From contig CAJYAN010000010.1 in the NCBI GenBank assembly GCA_913064945.1, forward strand, positions 83,921 through 147,920: 64,000 nt of DNA, read 5' to 3'. The notes beneath the pieces are model-generated. The model searched no databases. It was not told the DNA's origin and saw nothing but the letters and a program-made list of their open reading frames with translations. The position numbers were made by a program, and so were the translations under genes. Source of the stretch: an uncultured Gammaproteobacteria bacterium. Its GTDB lineage: Bacteria; Pseudomonadota; Gammaproteobacteria; UBA6429; Thiohalophilaceae. Below are positions 54,441 through 64,000 of the stretch, piece by piece. The first letter of the stretch is position 1; every line of letters starts with the position of its first letter.

Positions 54441-54911
54441 ATGAATATCAACTTAACCCTCATCGGTCAGTCGATTACCTTCGCGGTATTTGTCTGGTTC
54501 TGTATGAAATTCGTTTGGCCGCCGATTATGGCAGCGTTGAATGAACGTAAGCAGAAAATTGCCGATGGTTTGGCCGCTGCCGAACGTGGTGCACACGAGC
54601 AGGAACTGGCGCAGAAAAAAGCGACGGAGACCCTGCACGAAGCCAAGCAACAGGCACAGGAGATTATCAATCAGGCACAGAAACGTGCCAGTGAGATTGT
54701 CGACGAAGCGAAAGAAGGTGCCCGTGCTGAAGCATCACGAATTGTGACGGCGGCTAATGCCGAAATCGAACAGGAAGTAAATCGTGCGCGTGAACAGTTG
54801 CGTAGTCAGGTGGCTTCATTGGCGGTGGCAGGTGCAGGTCGAGTGCTGAAGCGTGAAATTGACGCCGCCGCCAACGAAGACTTGCTCAAAGACTTAGTCG
54901 CTGAGTTGTAG
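54441..54911 (+). CDS. atpF: ATP synthase Fo subunit b
   Basis: A 156-residue peripheral-stalk subunit: one N-terminal membrane helix ([25 protein letters not shown]) followed by a long charged coiled coil (about 35-140). It dimerises and contacts the delta subunit encoded next, 11 nt away. Confidence 0.96.
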   Translation: MNINLTLIGQSITFAVFVWFCMKFVWPPIMAALNERKQKIADGLAAAERGAHEQELAQKKATETLHEAKQQAQEIINQAQKRASEIVDEAKEGARAEASRIVTAANAEIEQEVNRAREQLRSQVASLAVAGAGRVLKREIDAAANEDLLKDLVAEL

Positions 54912-54922
54912 GGACTAGCGCT

Positions 54923-55459
54923 ATGGCAGAAAAAAGCACTATCGCCCGTCCCTACGCCCAAGCCGCGTTTGACCTGGCTCAGGAAGCAGGCGATCTGAAA
55001 AAGTGGTCTGACATGCTGTTGTTTGCGGCGAGTGCTGCAAGCGACAAGCAGATAAGGTCACTATTTGACAGTCCAAAACTAACACAGCAGGAACTCATTG
55101 AAATGTTCTTTGCCGTTTGTGAAGGACAACTGAACCCTGCCGGTCAGAATTTTATTCGTGTACTTGCGGATAATAAGCGTTTAAACGTGCTGCCTGAAAT
55201 CGCTACGATGTATGAGAAGCATCGTGCAGAAGCTGAAAAGAGTGTTGAAGCAGAAGTAATTACTGCCTTCCCTTTAAGCGATGCATTACAGCAACAAATT
55301 ACAGCGGCTTTAAAAAACCGTCTCGGCCGCGATGTCAGCCTGGTGACACGTATAGATGAGTCACTGATTGGTGGTGCCATTATTCGTGCTGATGATTTGG
55401 TGTTTGATGCTTCTGTCAGCGGACAACTGGAAAAACTGACGAATGCCCTGGCGCATTAG
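54923..55459 (+). CDS. atpH: ATP synthase F1 subunit delta
   Basis: A 178-residue soluble subunit linking the F1 head to the b stalk. [27 protein letters not shown] is the helical N-terminal domain and [32 protein letters not shown] the conserved C-terminal signature. Confidence 0.96.
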   Translation: MAEKSTIARPYAQAAFDLAQEAGDLKKWSDMLLFAASAASDKQIRSLFDSPKLTQQELIEMFFAVCEGQLNPAGQNFIRVLADNKRLNVLPEIATMYEKHRAEAEKSVEAEVITAFPLSDALQQQITAALKNRLGRDVSLVTRIDESLIGGAIIRADDLVFDASVSGQLEKLTNALAH

Positions 55460-55479
55460 TTAGTAACGAGGATACAAAA

Positions 55480-57021
55480 ATGCAATTGAATCCATCCGAA
55501 ATCAGTGATCTGATTAAGAAAAGAGTAGAGAGTTTTGAAGCGAAGGCTGAAGCTCGTAACGAAGGTACTGTTGTCAGTGTTGCCGACGGTGTCGTTCGTG
55601 TACATGGTTTGGCCGACGCAATGTACGGTGAAATGATTGAGTTCCCCGGCAATGTCTTTGGCATGGCGTTGAACCTGGAGCAGGACTCCGTCGGTGCGGT
55701 GGTCCTGGGTGACTACGAAAACATTACTGAAGGCGATCAGGTCAAGTGTACTGGCCGTATCCTTGAGGTACCCGTTGGTGAAGCCCTGCTGGGTCGCGTT
55801 GTTGACGCCCTTGGCAACGCCATCGACGGCAAAGGCCCGATTGCCTCACAAGAGACATCGCCAATTGAAAAGATTGCCCCCGGCGTTATCGCCCGTAAGT
55901 CAGTTGACCAGCCTGTGCAGACAGGTCTGAAGTCAATCGACTCCATGGTGCCCATCGGCCGTGGTCAGCGTGAGTTGATTATCGGTGACCGCCAGACCGG
56001 TAAGACGGCTGTCGCGATCGATGCCATCATCAATCAGAAGGGCACTGGTGTTAAATGTATTTACGTTGCCATTGGTCAGAAGGCTTCCTCCGTTGCCAAC
56101 GTGGTGCGTAAGCTGGAAGAACAGGGTGCGATGGAACATACCATCGTGGTGGCGGCTTCTGCTGCTGAATCAGCGGCCATGCAGTTTATCGCCCCATATG
56201 CCGGTTGTTCCATGGGTGAATATTTCCGCGACAAGGGTGAAGACGCCCTGATCATCTATGATGATTTGACCAAGCAGGCATGGGCCTATCGTCAGGTTTC
56301 ACTGCTACTGCGTCGTCCTCCCGGTCGTGAAGCCTATCCTGGTGATGTATTCTACCTGCACTCACGTCTATTAGAGCGCGCTGCTCGTATTAATGCCGAT
56401 GAAGTTGAAAAACGTACAGGCGGTAAAGTAAAAGGCCAGACCGGCTCACTGACCGCCCTGCCGATCATCGAAACCCAGGCGGGTGACGTGTCGGCGTTCG
56501 TACCGACCAATGTGATCTCGATTACGGATGGTCAGATCTTCCTCGAGTCCGATCTGTTTAACGCGGGTATTCGCCCGGCGATTAACGCCGGTCTTTCAGT
56601 ATCACGTGTCGGTGGTTCGGCGCAGACCAAGATCATCAAGAAGCTGGGTGGCGGTATTCGACTGGCGCTTGCGCAGTATCGTGAGCTGGCGGCTTTTGCA
56701 CAGTTTGCCTCGGATCTGGATGAAGCCACACGTAAGCAGATTGACCGTGGTCAACGCGTTACAGAACTGATGAAACAGTCACAGTACTCACCCATGGGTG
56801 TTGCTGAGCAGGCCTTCTCGCTGTTAGCCGCGAACGCCGGTTATCTGGATGATGTTGAAGTCAGCAAGATTGTTGATTTCGAAAATGCCATGCAGGCATA
56901 CATTAAATCCAACAACCAGGCGCTGTTAGACAAGATCAACGCCAGCGGTGATTACAATGACGAGATTGACGCGGAAATGAAAGCGGCAATTGAGAAGTTT
57001 AAAGCCACAAGTACCTGGTAA
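55480..57021 (+). CDS. atpA: ATP synthase F1 subunit alpha
   Basis: A 513-residue non-catalytic nucleotide-binding subunit. Walker A is GDRQTGKTA (about residue 169), followed by [47 protein letters not shown] and the arginine-finger region [10 protein letters not shown]. Length and order are standard. Confidence 0.97.
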   Translation: MQLNPSEISDLIKKRVESFEAKAEARNEGTVVSVADGVVRVHGLADAMYGEMIEFPGNVFGMALNLEQDSVGAVVLGDYENITEGDQVKCTGRILEVPVGEALLGRVVDALGNAIDGKGPIASQETSPIEKIAPGVIARKSVDQPVQTGLKSIDSMVPIGRGQRELIIGDRQTGKTAVAIDAIINQKGTGVKCIYVAIGQKASSVANVVRKLEEQGAMEHTIVVAASAAESAAMQFIAPYAGCSMGEYFRDKGEDALIIYDDLTKQAWAYRQVSLLLRRPPGREAYPGDVFYLHSRLLERAARINADEVEKRTGGKVKGQTGSLTALPIIETQAGDVSAFVPTNVISITDGQIFLESDLFNAGIRPAINAGLSVSRVGGSAQTKIIKKLGGGIRLALAQYRELAAFAQFASDLDEATRKQIDRGQRVTELMKQSQYSPMGVAEQAFSLLAANAGYLDDVEVSKIVDFENAMQAYIKSNNQALLDKINASGDYNDEIDAEMKAAIEKFKATSTW

Positions 57022-57036
57022 TCGAGGCAACGAATT

Positions 57037-57903
57037 ATGGCCAGCGGTAAAGAGATACGCACCCAGATTAAGAGCGTCCAAAACACGCAAAAGATCACCA
57101 GTGCAATGGAAATGGTAGCGGCGTCTAAAATGCGCCGCGCCCAGGAGCGCGTCTCCGCGTCTCGTCCCTATGCGGAAAAGATTCGTGACGTCATCCATCA
57201 CCTTGCCTATGCCAATGCCGAGTACAAGCATCCATATCTGATTGGCCGCGAAGACGTGAAACGCGTTGGCTATATCATTATCTCCAGTGACCGTGGTCTG
57301 TGCGGCGGCTTGAACACCAATATGTTCAAGAAAGCCGTTATTGATATGCGTGCGTGGACGAGCAAGGGTGCCGAAGTTGAGTTTTGTACGATCGGCTCCA
57401 AGGCAGGCGGATTTTTTAAACGCATTAAAGGTAAGATCCGGGCGCAGGCAAGTCACTTAGGTGATACACCAAGTGTTAGCGATATTATCGGTACAGTAAA
57501 AGTGATGCTGGATGCCTATGATGAGGGCGAGATTGATCGCCTGTTTCTGGTGTTTAACGAATTCGTCAATACCATGACTCAGGCACCACAAGTAGAACAG
57601 CTACTGCCGGTAGTTGCCACTGAAAGAGAGGCGGAGCTTGAGCATCATTGGGATTATATCTACGAGCCGGATGCAAAGACGGTCCTGGATGGCCTGTTAA
57701 TTCGTTATATAGAATCTCTGGTTTACCAGGGTGTTGTTGAAAACGCGGCGTGCGAAATGGCTGCACGAATGGTGGCGATGAAGGCTGCCACCGACAATGC
57801 CGGTGAACTGATTGGTGATTTGCAGCTGGCCTATAACAAGGCACGTCAGGCGGCAATTACCCAGGAAATATCCGAAATCGTTAGCGGTGCCGCGGCGGTA
57901 TAG
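57037..57903 (+). CDS. atpG: ATP synthase F1 subunit gamma
   Basis: A 288-residue rotor shaft subunit. Terminal helices are [32 protein letters not shown] and the C-terminal [46 protein letters not shown]; the central [16 protein letters not shown] is the family signature. Confidence 0.97.
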   Translation: MASGKEIRTQIKSVQNTQKITSAMEMVAASKMRRAQERVSASRPYAEKIRDVIHHLAYANAEYKHPYLIGREDVKRVGYIIISSDRGLCGGLNTNMFKKAVIDMRAWTSKGAEVEFCTIGSKAGGFFKRIKGKIRAQASHLGDTPSVSDIIGTVKVMLDAYDEGEIDRLFLVFNEFVNTMTQAPQVEQLLPVVATEREAELEHHWDYIYEPDAKTVLDGLLIRYIESLVYQGVVENAACEMAARMVAMKAATDNAGELIGDLQLAYNKARQAAITQEISEIVSGAAAV

Positions 57904-57915
57904 ACAAGAATTTGA

Positions 57916-59316
<1,401 letters not shown>

Positions 59317-59330
59317 TCTGGAGGTAAGGT

Positions 59331-59756
59331 ATGGCCATGACCATGCATGTCAACATCGTTAGCGCAGAGCAAGAAATCTTCTCCGGTACCGCCGAGGTCG
59401 TTGTCGCGCCTGCCGCCATGGGTGAGGTGGGGATTTATCCCCGTCACACACAAATGCTGACGTCTTTAAAGCCAGGTGAAGTTCGCATCACCAAGCAGGG
59501 TGGCGAGGAAGAGGCCATTTATGTCTCCGGCGGGATCCTGGAAGTACAGCCGCACGTGGTAACGATTCTGTCGGATACGGCGGTACGCGCCCAGGACCTG
59601 GATGAAGCGGCTGCCATGGAGGCCAAGCAAAAGGCAGAGCAGGCGCTGAAGGATCGCTCTGATGAAATGGACCTGGCCGATGCGCAGTCACAACTGGCTG
59701 AAGCCGTTGCTCAGTTACAGGCGATTCAACGGATACGTAAGAAAATCAGTCGCTAG
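59331..59756 (+). CDS. atpC: ATP synthase F1 subunit epsilon
   Basis: A 141-residue subunit with an N-terminal beta-sandwich ([37 protein letters not shown]) and a C-terminal helical hairpin ([14 protein letters not shown] to IQRIRKKIS) that can inhibit ATP hydrolysis. Last gene of the operon, 14 nt after atpD; a terminator follows. Confidence 0.96.
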   Translation: MAMTMHVNIVSAEQEIFSGTAEVVVAPAAMGEVGIYPRHTQMLTSLKPGEVRITKQGGEEEAIYVSGGILEVQPHVVTILSDTAVRAQDLDEAAAMEAKQKAEQALKDRSDEMDLADAQSQLAEAVAQLQAIQRIRKKISR

Positions 59757-59782
59757 ATACTGTTCGGATATGAGGTAATCAA

Positions 59783-59812
59783 TAAAAGGGTGGCTTTATG
59801 CCGCCCTTTTTT
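59783..59812 (+). terminator. Intrinsic terminator of the ATP synthase operon
   Basis: AAAAGGGTGGC, loop TTTAT, GCCGCCCTTTTTT: a stem of about 10 bp including a G-T pair and a run of six T, 27 nt after the atpC stop codon. The next gene starts only 14 nt beyond it. Confidence 0.85.
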
Positions 59813-59826
59813 GTCAGGATATGTAC

Positions 59827-60318
59827 ATGGATAAAATTGTAGAACCGCAAAAGGTTGTGACCTTTATTTATTCCATCCTGGACCAGGATGGCAAGACCCT
59901 GGAACAGTCTGACCTGCCGCTTTCTTACTTGCATGGCGTTGATGGCAAGATGTATGAAAGGGTCGAGGCTGCGTTGACAGGCAAAAAGATTGACGATGAA
60001 GTACGCGTCGCACTGCCACCAGAAGATGGTTTTGGGCCACACGATGCAGAACTAATCTATAACGATGCCATTGAAAATGTGCCACCAGAGTTTCGACGCC
60101 TGGGCGCTGAGGCAGAATTTGAGGACGAACAGGGTGAAAAAATAACCATGTTTGTGACGAAAATTGAGAATGGCCGGATTACCCTGGACGGCAATCACCC
60201 CTTTGCGGGGATGACCGTCACGTTTGTTATCAAAATTCTTAATATCCGCGATGCCGCAGTGGAAGAGCTCGACCGGGGCGAGGTCGCCGAGATGGAAGAC
60301 GCACCGAATCTACACTAA
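59827..60318 (+). CDS. SlyD-type FKBP peptidyl-prolyl cis-trans isomerase
   Basis: A 163-residue FKBP with an inserted chaperone flap. The FKBP part has VVTFIYSILDQDGKTLEQSDLPLSYLHGVDGKMYERVEAALTGKK and LPPEDGFGPHDAELI; the flap lies between, and DGNHPFAGMTVTFVIKIL closes the FKBP fold. It lacks the His/Cys-rich metal-binding tail of E. coli SlyD. The ATG at 59827 is 6 nt after AGGAT; the ATG at 59821 adjoins it directly. Confidence 0.9.
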   Translation: MDKIVEPQKVVTFIYSILDQDGKTLEQSDLPLSYLHGVDGKMYERVEAALTGKKIDDEVRVALPPEDGFGPHDAELIYNDAIENVPPEFRRLGAEAEFEDEQGEKITMFVTKIENGRITLDGNHPFAGMTVTFVIKILNIRDAAVEELDRGEVAEMEDAPNLH

Positions 60319-60423
60319 CGGGCATATTGTACGGTGCGAGTTACAGGATTGTGATATTCGATACATTCGCACAGAATACGAAAGTTTTTGTATTACTGCT
60401 TACTCAATAAGGAAGTCATCATC

Positions 60424-61803
60424 ATGTCAGGAACAAGCCACCTAAGCATTGTGATCCTCGCTGCGGGTCAGGGCTCCCGCATGAAATCCGCCTTACCCAA
60501 AGTTTTACACCCGCTGGCTGGTAAGCCACTATTACAGCATGTACTGGCCAGTGCCAGGCAATTATCACCCAAAGAGCTCATGGTCGTCTATGGCCATGGC
60601 GGCGACCAGGTCAGGTCAGTTATTGATGACGGCTCAATTTTATGGACGGAGCAAAAAGAGCAAAAGGGCACAGGCCATGCCGTGCAGCAGGCTATACCGG
60701 AAATTGGCGATGACCGCTGTGTATTGATTCTCTATGGTGATGTGCCCCTGATAAGTACAGCTACGTTGGTTGAATTGATCAAGCAGGTGACGGAGACACA
60801 AATGGCCTTGCTGACAGTGCATCTGGAAAATCCCACCGGCTATGGTCGCATCGTGCGTGATAACCACAGTAAGGTGCAGAGTATCGTCGAAGATAAAGAT
60901 GCCAACGATGGGCAACGTGAAATTGATGAAATCAACACTGGGATACTGGCTGTACAAGCCGGTAAATTAAAATCATGGTTGGGGCAATTAAAAAATAACA
61001 ATGCCCAGGGCGAATATTATCTGACAGATATTATTGCCATGGCCGTTAATGATGGCATTGAAGTCGTCACTTCACATCCTTCGTGTGAGGAAGAAGTGAT
61101 GGGTATTAACAGTCGCGGACAACTTGCAGAATTAGAGCGTTTCTATCAGCGACGACAGGCGGAAAAACTCATGGCAGAAGGCGTCAGTCTGGCCGATCCC
61201 AATAGGATTGATATCCGCGGCAAGCTGACAGTTGGGCGGGATATTTTTATCGATGCGAATGTTATTTTTGAAGGCGAGGTCAGTCTTGGAGATAATGTCC
61301 GCATTGGCGCAAATTGCCATATCAGTAACAGTAAGATAGAAGCCGGTGTTGAGATTCTCCCTATGTGCGTCATTGAAAATGCGCTTGTCGGGAAAGCCGC
61401 TCGAGTAGGCCCTTTTTCACGCCTGCGTCCCGGTGCGAATCTGGCGGGTGGTAATCATATCGGTAATTTTGTTGAGATTAAAAACAGTAACATTGGGCAG
61501 GGTAGTAAAGTCAATCATTTAACCTATATTGGTGATACCGATATGGGCAGTGGTGTGAATATCGGTGCCGGTACGATTACCGCCAACTACGATGGTGCCA
61601 ACAAGCACCGCACAATTATTGAAGATAATGCCTCGACGGGTTCAAACAGTGTACTGGTAGCGCCAATTAAAATTGGCAGAGGCGCGACGATTGGTGCGGG
61701 TACTGTACTGCGTAAAGAGGCACCAGCAGGTGAACTCACCTTGTCGGTCGTAAAACAAAAGACTATTGAGGGCTGGAAACGGCCTACAAAAAACAGGACC
61801 TAA
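60424..61803 (+). CDS. glmU: Bifunctional N-acetylglucosamine-1-phosphate uridyltransferase / glucosamine-1-phosphate acetyltransferase
   Basis: A 459-residue enzyme making UDP-GlcNAc. The uridyltransferase domain (1-230) opens [28 protein letters not shown] and includes LYGDVPLI. The C-terminal left-handed beta-helix acetyltransferase (about 250-450) has hexapeptide repeats, [21 protein letters not shown] and the active-site [10 protein letters not shown]. The ATG at 60424 follows AAGGAAG; an in-frame TTG at 60388 adds non-conserved residues. It feeds on the GlmS/GlmM product. Confidence 0.96.
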   Translation: MSGTSHLSIVILAAGQGSRMKSALPKVLHPLAGKPLLQHVLASARQLSPKELMVVYGHGGDQVRSVIDDGSILWTEQKEQKGTGHAVQQAIPEIGDDRCVLILYGDVPLISTATLVELIKQVTETQMALLTVHLENPTGYGRIVRDNHSKVQSIVEDKDANDGQREIDEINTGILAVQAGKLKSWLGQLKNNNAQGEYYLTDIIAMAVNDGIEVVTSHPSCEEEVMGINSRGQLAELERFYQRRQAEKLMAEGVSLADPNRIDIRGKLTVGRDIFIDANVIFEGEVSLGDNVRIGANCHISNSKIEAGVEILPMCVIENALVGKAARVGPFSRLRPGANLAGGNHIGNFVEIKNSNIGQGSKVNHLTYIGDTDMGSGVNIGAGTITANYDGANKHRTIIEDNASTGSNSVLVAPIKIGRGATIGAGTVLRKEAPAGELTLSVVKQKTIEGWKRPTKNRT

Positions 61804-61804
61804 C

Positions 61805-61818
61805 ACCTAGCGCTAGGT
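61805..61818. promoter_or_regulatory. 14-bp palindrome between glmU and glmS
   Basis: ACCTAGCGCTAGGT is perfectly self-complementary. It begins 2 nt after the glmU stop and ends 18 nt before the glmS ATG. An alternative hairpin pairs GGACCTA (61796-61802) with TAGGTCC (61814-61820) and would lie just before the AGGAG of glmS. It may set glmS translation or mRNA processing. Confidence 0.4.
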
Positions 61819-61835
61819 CCCAGGAGCAGATTTAC

Positions 61836-63671
61836 ATGTGTGGAATTGTAGGTGCCGTAGCAGAGCGTGATGTTGTGCCAATCCTGGTCGAGGGTCTACG
61901 TCGCCTCGAATATCGTGGTTATGACTCGGCCGGTGTCGCCGTTATCGATACCGATGGTTGTATTGATCGGGTACGGATGTCGGGTAAGGTTAAAGGTTTA
62001 CACGATGCCATCATCGCCGATGGTCTGAATGGTCATGTCGGTATTGCGCATACTCGCTGGGCAACGCACGGTGTGCCAACACAAAATAACGCCCACCCTC
62101 ATATTTGTCGCAAATCGGTTGCGGTAGTCCATAATGGAATTATTGAAAATCACGAGATCTTGCGCCAGGCGCAGACCGCCGCAGGCTATGAATTTACTTC
62201 GCAGACAGATACCGAGGTTATTGTTCACCAGGTCTATGAATACCACATTAAGGAAAAAAAGGACCTGCTGACTGCCGTCCAGCGTGCCATTAAAGATTTG
62301 GAAGGTGCCTATGCCCTCGGTGTGATCAGCAATCAGGAAAAAGGACGACTAGTTGTGGCACGTAAAGGTAGCCCGTTAGTCATTGGTATTGGAATAGGTG
62401 AACATTTTATTGCCTCAGATGTGGCGGCACTACTGCCGGTTACGCAGCGGTTTGTTTTTCTTGAAGAGGGCGATGTAGCCGACATACGCCGTGATGCATT
62501 GGCCATTTATGATGTCACTGGTAACAAGGTTGAACGTCCGATCAAAGAAAGTGAGTTGACAGCCGATGCCGTCGAGCGCGGCGAGTATCGTCATTACATG
62601 CTCAAAGAAATTTACGAGCAGGCCCGTGCTATCGCCGATACTCTGGAAGGTCGTATTAGCGGTGAGCGTGTACTGGAAGAGGCCTTTGGACCCAATGCAG
62701 GCAAGATATTTGATAACATCAATGGCGTCCACATAATTGCCTGCGGCACAAGTTACCACTCAGGGCTGGTAGCGCGGCATTGGTTTGAAACGTTGGCAGG
62801 CATCCCCTGTGCGGTGGAGATCGCCAGCGAATTTCGCTATCGAAAACCTGTGGTACGCAAAAACTCGTTGATAATTACCATCTCTCAATCCGGCGAGACA
62901 GCCGATACCCTGGCGGGCCTGCAGGAAGCCAGTCGCCTTGGCTTTGGACATTCGCTGACGATTTGCAATGTGGCGGAAAGCTCGTTGACAAGAGAATCAG
63001 ACCTGGCACTTTTGACGCGTGCCGGGCCTGAGATTGGAGTTGCCTCGACCAAGGCCTTTACTACGCAACTGGTAGCATTAATGTTGGTTGTGATTGTCCT
63101 TGGACGACGTCATGACATGGATGAGGCGACAGAGGCCGCACTAGTAAGACAGCTTAAGGCCTTACCTGGTAAGGTGGAAAAGGTACTGGAGCTGGATACC
63201 GAGATTAAGTCACTGGCGGAAAATTTTGCCGATAAACACAACGCCCTGTTTCTAGGGCGCGGACTGCACTACCCCATCGCCATGGAAGGTGCCTTAAAAC
63301 TTAAAGAAATTTCCTATATCCATGCGGAGGCCTACGCCGCCGGTGAGCTCAAGCATGGTCCTTTAGCGCTTGTCGATGCCGAAATGCCAGTAATCATTGT
63401 CGCACCAAATAATGAATTATTGGACAAGCTGAAATCCAATATGCAGGAGGTCAAGGCACGTGGAGGCGAGTTATATGTCTTTGCCGATGAGAAGTCTGGC
63501 TTTAAGGATGAGCCTGGGATCCATGTTACAAATATTGTCGCCATGGAAGATGAAACCTCGCCAATAATCCATTCCATAGCATTACAACTACTGTCATATC
63601 ATGTTGCTATCCTAAAAGGTACTGATGTTGACCAGCCACGTAATCTGGCAAAATCGGTCACGGTAGAGTAG
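61836..63671 (+). CDS. glmS: Glutamine-fructose-6-phosphate aminotransferase (isomerising)
   Basis: A 611-residue cytosolic enzyme that makes glucosamine 6-phosphate. Cys2 of [21 protein letters not shown] is the glutaminase nucleophile; [14 protein letters not shown] and [11 protein letters not shown] follow. The isomerase half has two SIS domains ([17 protein letters not shown] and [37 protein letters not shown]) and the C-terminal NLAKSVTVE. Its 3' end is the target site recognised by Tn7-type elements in many bacteria. Confidence 0.97.
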   Translation: MCGIVGAVAERDVVPILVEGLRRLEYRGYDSAGVAVIDTDGCIDRVRMSGKVKGLHDAIIADGLNGHVGIAHTRWATHGVPTQNNAHPHICRKSVAVVHNGIIENHEILRQAQTAAGYEFTSQTDTEVIVHQVYEYHIKEKKDLLTAVQRAIKDLEGAYALGVISNQEKGRLVVARKGSPLVIGIGIGEHFIASDVAALLPVTQRFVFLEEGDVADIRRDALAIYDVTGNKVERPIKESELTADAVERGEYRHYMLKEIYEQARAIADTLEGRISGERVLEEAFGPNAGKIFDNINGVHIIACGTSYHSGLVARHWFETLAGIPCAVEIASEFRYRKPVVRKNSLIITISQSGETADTLAGLQEASRLGFGHSLTICNVAESSLTRESDLALLTRAGPEIGVASTKAFTTQLVALMLVVIVLGRRHDMDEATEAALVRQLKALPGKVEKVLELDTEIKSLAENFADKHNALFLGRGLHYPIAMEGALKLKEISYIHAEAYAAGELKHGPLALVDAEMPVIIVAPNNELLDKLKSNMQEVKARGGELYVFADEKSGFKDEPGIHVTNIVAMEDETSPIIHSIALQLLSYHVAILKGTDVDQPRNLAKSVTVE

Positions 63672-64000
63672 GAAGTAGAGTAATAAGGATAGGAGTAATC
63701 AGGACATCCAGAGGGTAGAGGGGGTAGTAAGGACATCCAGCATTAGGCTATACAAATCAAGCCGTTTTGCTAGTTTGAAAACAGTAAAACTCAGTAATTC
63801 TTCACTATTTATGATGTATGCAGCAAAGCGAAAAGAATATTTTCATCGTATTGTGTGCGGAGCCTAAGCAGATGACACTAGCCACCCTCAACGCAATGTT
63901 GAAAGTGGCATTCGATACTGAAACGGGGAAATGTTCTGTCTATGGAAACCAGGTTTCGCAGTGTCGGATACCGGGTGTACGTTGATATCCCAGTCTTTCA
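63672..64000. other. 329-bp region after glmS with short direct repeats
   Basis: No convincing gene is present up to the window edge. AGGACATCCAG occurs at 63701-63711 and again at 63730-63740, a 29-bp period, within purine-rich GGTAGAGG/GTAGT sequence. This is where a Tn7-type element would insert. I see no Tn7-like terminal sequence or transposition gene in the part visible. A 37-codon open frame at 63872-63985 has no supporting features. Confidence 0.45.

Noticed and set aside
63872..63985. Rightward 37-codon open frame near the right edge
   Set aside because: Too short, with no ribosome binding site or similarity I recognise.
63672..64000. Tn7 terminal sequence after glmS
   Set aside because: No TGTGGGCGGACAATAAAG-like end and no transposition gene is visible before the window ends.

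Overview
The window is a chromosomal segment of a gammaproteobacterium. The best evidence is gene order: rhodanese (yibN)-grxC-trxC-secB-gpsA lies divergent to gpmI-envC-yibQ, and mnmG-rsmG-parA-parB-atpIBEFHAGDC-(SlyD-type PPIase)-glmU-glmS follows, both being gammaproteobacterial arrangements. A TusA-type sulfurtransferase, a DsrE-like protein, rhodanese, a SulP anion transporter and an ArsR regulator with a possible persulfide-sensing cysteine pair would suit a sulfur-metabolising lineage (perhaps Chromatiales/Thiotrichales-like). That placement is inference; nothing here fixes genus or species.

Layout. 1-12 kb is accessory and regulatory: a SlyA/MarR regulator, a DUF202 protein, an MFS transporter, a small operon of a membrane protein with VOC and FAH-family proteins, a DsrE-like protein, a C45 self-processing hydrolase, an FMN alpha-hydroxyacid oxidase, a tusA-tetR pair, a MarR regulator with a tautomerase target, a pterin carbinolamine dehydratase and a second MFS transporter. 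12-16.3 kb is one operon: a PepSY protein, two paralogous COG4705-type repeat membrane proteins, an OmpR-family response regulator and its histidine kinase. 16.3-18.8 kb holds a CDGSH/glutamate-synthase-like fusion, a VOC protein and an Lrp regulator. 19-25.5 kb holds leuA and a complete Liv-type ABC transporter. 26-37 kb holds tex, a class I amidotransferase, a SulP transporter, TRAP Q and M subunits, a LOG/DUF2782 pair and polA. 37.4-41.5 kb holds a MAPEG protein, a candidate small RNA and the gpsA/secB/thioredoxin/glutaredoxin/rhodanese block. 41.8-63.7 kb is almost entirely rightward housekeeping: gpmI, envC, ctpA, yibQ, a DJ-1 protein, mnmG, rsmG, parAB, the full F1Fo ATP synthase operon, a SlyD-type PPIase, glmU and glmS.

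The most interesting signals outside known genes are: (i) the PepSY/COG4705/COG4705/two-component operon with an 11-bp-phased direct repeat in its promoter; (ii) a compact structured RNA at about 38.22-38.33 kb ending in an excellent intrinsic terminator, whose three hairpins all expose CU-rich (anti-Shine-Dalgarno-like) loops; (iii) a MarR regulator flanked by two copies of one 16-bp operator in mirrored orientation; (iv) long palindromes in front of the SulP, DsrE-like, C45 hydrolase, tusA and gpmI genes; (v) a pair of perfect DnaA boxes beside an AT-rich stretch upstream of the TRAP genes. No tRNA, rRNA, CRISPR array, intact insertion sequence or prophage was seen.
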